Origin: an uncultured Lachnospiraceae bacterium
GTDB lineage: Bacteria > Bacillota > Clostridia > Lachnospirales > Lachnospiraceae
Reading direction: 5' to 3'
DNA length: 64,000 bases
NCBI GenBank assembly: GCA_900554925.1
Contig: USJG01000001.1
Coordinates: forward strand, 40,420 to 104,419
Below, piece after piece: positions 61,900 to 64,000 of this stretch. Each line of letters opens with the position of its first letter. Positions within the stretch are counted from its first letter, which is position 1. A program made the position numbers and the translations under genes. The notes under the pieces were generated by a model, which did not search any database, was not told the DNA's origin, and worked only from the letters and a program-made list of their open reading frames with translations.

Positions 61900-62259
61900 A
61901 TGATATCAGGAATATTACAGATGAGTTTAATTATAGCGGTAATCTGCTATTTTGTAGTGATTTTAATTTTTCTTAAAAGAAAAGCGCTGGAACTGAAATA
62001 TACTTTATTATGGTTATTTGCTGGTGTCATTATGGGTGTGATGTTGTTATTCCCGGAAATATTGAACTGGATCATTCATATGCTGGGAATTGAAACCTAC
62101 ATGAATGGTCTCTTTGTTCTGGCGATAGGTTTTATTATCTGCATTCTTATGGCACTGACGTCCATAGTGTCCAGACAGCTCAAAAAAATTAATAATTTGA
62201 TACAGGAAAATGCCATGTTGGAAAAAAGAATCAGGGATTTGGAAAAAGAGCGACAATAA
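61900..62259 (+). CDS. DUF2304 small membrane protein
   Basis: The start is uncertain. ATG 61888 overlaps the upstream stop but has AAGGAG directly adjacent (no spacing), so ATG 61900 (119 residues, MISGILQMSLI) is preferred. Three membrane helices (LQMSLIIAVICYFVVILIFL, YTLLWLFAGVIMGVMLLF, GLFVLAIGFIICILMAL) are followed by a short coiled-coil tail with LIQENAMLEKRI. DUF2304 proteins regularly sit beside DPM-like GT2 genes, probably as membrane partners. The gap to the next gene is 81 bases. Confidence 0.8.
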   Translation: MISGILQMSLIIAVICYFVVILIFLKRKALELKYTLLWLFAGVIMGVMLLFPEILNWIIHMLGIETYMNGLFVLAIGFIICILMALTSIVSRQLKKINNLIQENAMLEKRIRDLEKERQ

Positions 62260-62278
62260 TTATTGATTGTCCTATGAT

Positions 62279-62305
62279 GAGACAGGAAAAGTAAAATTGT
62301 ATAAT
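62279..62305 (+). promoter_or_regulatory. Possible promoter for XRE regulator
   Basis: TATAAT at 62300-62305 is a perfect -10 located 35 bases before the XRE gene. The best -35-like site is GAGACA at 62279-62284, only 15 bases away, so this assignment is weak and the gene might instead read through from the upstream operon. Confidence 0.35.
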
Positions 62306-62340
62306 AAAATATTCGTGTCAAATGCGGATGGAGATAAATT

Positions 62341-62619
62341 ATGGCACGAATCATTGATTATGAAGTACAAAATGTTGTAGGGGAAAAGGTCAAAAAATTC
62401 AGAGAAGAAAGGAAATTAAGCCAAAAGGCTTTTTCGGAAAAACTGGAAACGCAGGCGATCTACATATGCAGAGGCTCTATTTCCAGAATAGAAAGCCATG
62501 AGCGGACAGTAACCGACTTTGAGTTAAGGGCAATGGCTCAGATACTTAAGGTGCCAATTGAAGAGTTGTTTGAGGAAGTGCCGGTTTCATTTAATACCTC
62601 CATCTTGTCAAAAATGTAA
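62341..62619 (+). CDS. XRE-family HTH transcriptional regulator
   Basis: The 92-residue protein is a single helix-turn-helix domain: VGEKVKKFREERKLSQKAFSEKL (the recognition region continues with RGSISRIESHERTVTDFELRAMAQIL). The residues SQKAFSEKL and GSISRIES are the classic XRE turns. It has an N-terminal leader MARIIDYEVQN and ends with a short tail. Size fits small regulators of the Cro/CI family. The ATG follows GGATGGAGATAAATT. It may control the glycan operon or the secreted protein just downstream, but no operator can be assigned to it with confidence. Confidence 0.87.
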   Translation: MARIIDYEVQNVVGEKVKKFREERKLSQKAFSEKLETQAIYICRGSISRIESHERTVTDFELRAMAQILKVPIEELFEEVPVSFNTSILSKM

Positions 62620-62640
62620 AAGAACGGAGGCAAAGACAGA

Positions 62641-63540
62641 ATGAAAAAAATGAAATTAGCAAGAAAGCTGCTGGCAGTGCTGGCAGGAACAGGTATCTGG
62701 GTTATGGGGCTGGCGTCACCAATGGCAATGGGAAGGGCGCAGGCGGCAGAGCCGCCTGTTGTCACCAAGTTAAAGGTGGAGACTGATGGAACAGGAATTG
62801 TGGCAAGCTGCGACTATGAGAATTATACAGATCAAAGCGGCTGTGAAATGCGCCTGTACCTGTATAAAGTAGAAAATAGCGGAGAGATTGTCATAGTCCA
62901 TAAGGTACTCGCCTATGCGGCACATGGCAGCATAAGCACAGATATAGCGCAGGCTGCAGAAGGGGTGTACCGGGCCGGTGTTTCTATTGATTATGGGGCG
63001 TATGTGAAGCAGATCAATTCTCAAAATTATTATAGAGTTACCCTGGTTGACGGAAATTACGAAGTAAAAGAAGAAATATCAGGCGGGCCGGCGATGGGGG
63101 AGAATAATCAGTGGGAAGCAGGATTTGATTTGGCATGCAGCCATAGCTGTGAAAATGTGCTGATTTATCCGGCCACGCCGGATAAGGATGCCATGGAGGC
63201 ATATCAATGCATTAACTGCGGCGCTGTTTTAGAATATTTGGAAGTGCCTAATTCGGCCTACGCTGCATTTCAAAAAGAAACAGCAGATTTGATTCAAAAG
63301 GCGGAACCGGGGGAAGTGACTGTCAGCACACAGCGATGGCTGAGCTTTCATCGGAGCGTTTTTGAAGCATTGAAGAGCAGACCTGACGTGGCGGTAAGGG
63401 TTTATTACCAATATCAGGGGGAAGACTGTTTCCTGACAATACCGGCTGGAACAGATATAGAACTTTTGATGGATGAAAATGGATTTGGCGGATTCAGATA
63501 TTTAGAAGAAGTGTTGAAGCATCTGAATGAGACGAAATAA
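62641..63540 (+). CDS. Secreted protein of unknown function
   Basis: The 299-residue protein has a signal peptide (KKMKLARK basic, LLAVLAGTGIWVMGLASPMAM hydrophobic; seen in parts) with likely cleavage after AQA at ~36. Residues ~40-155 are beta-rich without a known match. Residues 170-210 hold CSHSC and CINCG, a Cys-x3-Cys/CxxC module like those in secreted Firmicutes proteins. The C-terminus (QRWLSFHRSVFEALKSRP, then LTIPAGTDIE and GGFRYLEEV) is a recurring Lachnospiraceae secreted domain. The base composition is visibly higher in G and C than the glycan genes (36 of 60 in line 63301). GGAGG precedes the ATG and a terminator follows. Confidence 0.7.
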   Translation: MKKMKLARKLLAVLAGTGIWVMGLASPMAMGRAQAAEPPVVTKLKVETDGTGIVASCDYENYTDQSGCEMRLYLYKVENSGEIVIVHKVLAYAAHGSISTDIAQAAEGVYRAGVSIDYGAYVKQINSQNYYRVTLVDGNYEVKEEISGGPAMGENNQWEAGFDLACSHSCENVLIYPATPDKDAMEAYQCINCGAVLEYLEVPNSAYAAFQKETADLIQKAEPGEVTVSTQRWLSFHRSVFEALKSRPDVAVRVYYQYQGEDCFLTIPAGTDIELLMDENGFGGFRYLEEVLKHLNETK

Positions 63541-63563
63541 AGAGACTATAAATCGAAGTGGAG

Positions 63564-63596
63564 AAAACAGGAAGAAATAAAACTTCCTGTTTTTTT
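63564..63596 (+). terminator. Rho-independent terminator
   Basis: AAAACAGGAAG at 63564-63574 pairs with CTTCCTGTTTT at 63583-63593 across an 8-base loop, ending in seven T (63590-63596). It lies 24 bases after the secreted-protein stop. Its stem starts with the same AAAACAGGAA as the terminator at 57234. Confidence 0.9.
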
Positions 63597-63627
63597 GAGC
63601 AGAAAGCCTGAGCTCCTGCATAAAGGG

Positions 63628-63656
63628 TTGACATTTGAGGAATAATAAAATACAAT
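63628..63656 (+). promoter_or_regulatory. Consensus sigma-A promoter for downstream XRE gene
   Basis: TTGACA at 63628-63633 is a perfect -35. TACAAT at 63651-63656 is a -10 with one mismatch, and the spacer is 17 bases. It faces the XRE gene at 63692. Confidence 0.85.
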
Positions 63657-63657
63657 A

Positions 63658-63673
63658 TTAGTTAATTAGCTAA
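63658..63673. promoter_or_regulatory. Imperfect palindrome, candidate operator
   Basis: TTAGTTAATTAGCTAA is palindromic except for one mismatched pair (T62/G69 of the 636xx numbering). It begins 2 bases after the -10 and so covers the expected transcription start. Its position suits a repressor site, perhaps for the XRE protein that follows. By-eye inference only. Confidence 0.45.
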
Positions 63674-63691
63674 CAAACTATGGTGATGTAG

Positions 63692-64000
63692 ATGATGACA
63701 GAAACAAATTGTAACAAGGTATTAGATGAACTAAAAAGGAAAAAATATAATTTTGGACAGTCATTAAGATTTATCAGAGAGATGCAGGGCTTAACTATAC
63801 GCAGAGTGGCTAAGGAGGTAAATAAGACTCCGACATACATTAGTGATATTGAAAGAGGAAATAACAAGCCACCGGAGAAAAAGTTGTTGATAAAGTTAAT
63901 GGAAGCATTGTCATTGCATGAGAGCGAAATAGAAATACAAAATTATCTGTTTGACCTGGCAGCAGGAGAACGCGGCGGAGTGTCTGAAGATATTGTGGAC
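63692..64000 (+). CDS. XRE-family HTH regulator, 5' part
   Basis: The reading frame from ATG 63692 (a second ATG follows at once) is open to the end of the window, 103 codons with no stop. Residues ~24-80 form an HTH: GQSLRFIREMQGLTIRRVAKEV, then TPTYISDIERGNNKPPEKKLL (seen as TPTYISDIERGNNKPP). LTIRRVAKEVNKTPTYISDIERG is the classic XRE/Cro motif. The following region (LHESEIEIQNYLFDLAAGERG) resembles the second part of regulators such as HigA-like or SinR-like proteins. It is likely autoregulated through the palindrome at its promoter. The rest lies outside the window. Confidence 0.85.
   Translation, partial: MMTETNCNKVLDELKRKKYNFGQSLRFIREMQGLTIRRVAKEVNKTPTYISDIERGNNKPPEKKLLIKLMEALSLHESEIEIQNYLFDLAAGERGGVSEDIVD

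Noticed and set aside
1..64000. CRISPR array, insertion sequence, tRNA or rRNA
   Set aside because: No array of regularly spaced direct repeats, transposase-like protein, terminal inverted repeat or tRNA-like cloverleaf was noticed on reading. A dedicated scan would be decisive.

Overview
The window is almost entirely one very large, single-strand (+) cell-surface glycan locus from a low-GC Firmicute. The best guess is a gut-type Clostridia/Lachnospiraceae. The reasons are AT-rich coding DNA, strong GGAGG-type ribosome binding sites, tightly overlapping genes, CotH/VTC/DUF4956 genes, and a flanking secreted protein with a Firmicutes-style Cys/CxxC module. The genus cannot be fixed from sequence reading alone. 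No tRNA, rRNA, insertion sequence or CRISPR array was seen, and no gene-free stretch reaches 300 bases.

Layout. Positions 1-57178 look like one operon or a chain of translationally coupled genes, closed by a perfect 12-bp stem terminator at 57234-57266. It starts inside a Wzy-like polymerase and continues with a GT26-GT4 fusion, GT4 and GT2 transferases, a radical SAM/SPASM protein and a TupA-like ATP-grasp protein (1-8853). Next come two host-type fucosyltransferases (GT11, GT10; 8880-10818), a PglK-like ABC flippase (11997-13748), a 4-aminosugar/WbqC module (13758-18075), an acyltransferase/PLP/methyltransferase trio (18136-20870), a DUF2142 membrane protein and more transferases. A WbpB-WbpD-WbpE set for 2,3-diamino-uronic acid lies at 24958-27703. 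A CE4-like/WbqC pair is followed by an MBOAT-SGNH acylation pair and a VTC-DUF4956-CotH-CotH module (29737-38103). A cupin, GT4, methyltransferase and perosamine-synthase-like aminotransferase follow (38114-41631). The last block (44665-57178) is a CDP-3,6-dideoxyhexose set (RfbH, RfbF, RfbG) with two different thiamine-diphosphate enzyme systems, two SDRs, an FkbM methyltransferase, a second SPASM protein and a possible GT-D transferase.

A second operon (57355-62259) encodes a GT-C-like membrane protein, a second PglK/MsbA-like ABC exporter, a dolichol-phosphate-mannose-synthase-like GT2 and a DUF2304 protein. An XRE regulator and a secreted protein follow, then a terminator. A consensus promoter with an imperfect palindrome drives a second XRE regulator that runs off the window.

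How it fits together. About 20 transferases, at least three dedicated nucleotide-sugar branches (diamino-uronate, 4-amino-6-deoxyhexoses, CDP-3,6-dideoxyhexose) and several decorating enzymes (O-acyl, methyl, N-acyl, probably phosphate) point to one or more elaborate repeat units built on a lipid carrier. ABC flippases would export them. No priming phosphoglycosyltransferase, Wzx-type flippase, GDP-fucose genes or UDP-GlcNAc dehydrogenase lie in the window, so these must be supplied from elsewhere. The most unusual part is the CDP-dideoxysugar block, which looks like a pathway for a two-carbon-branched (yersiniose-like) sugar carrying both known classes of TPP branch-forming enzyme.
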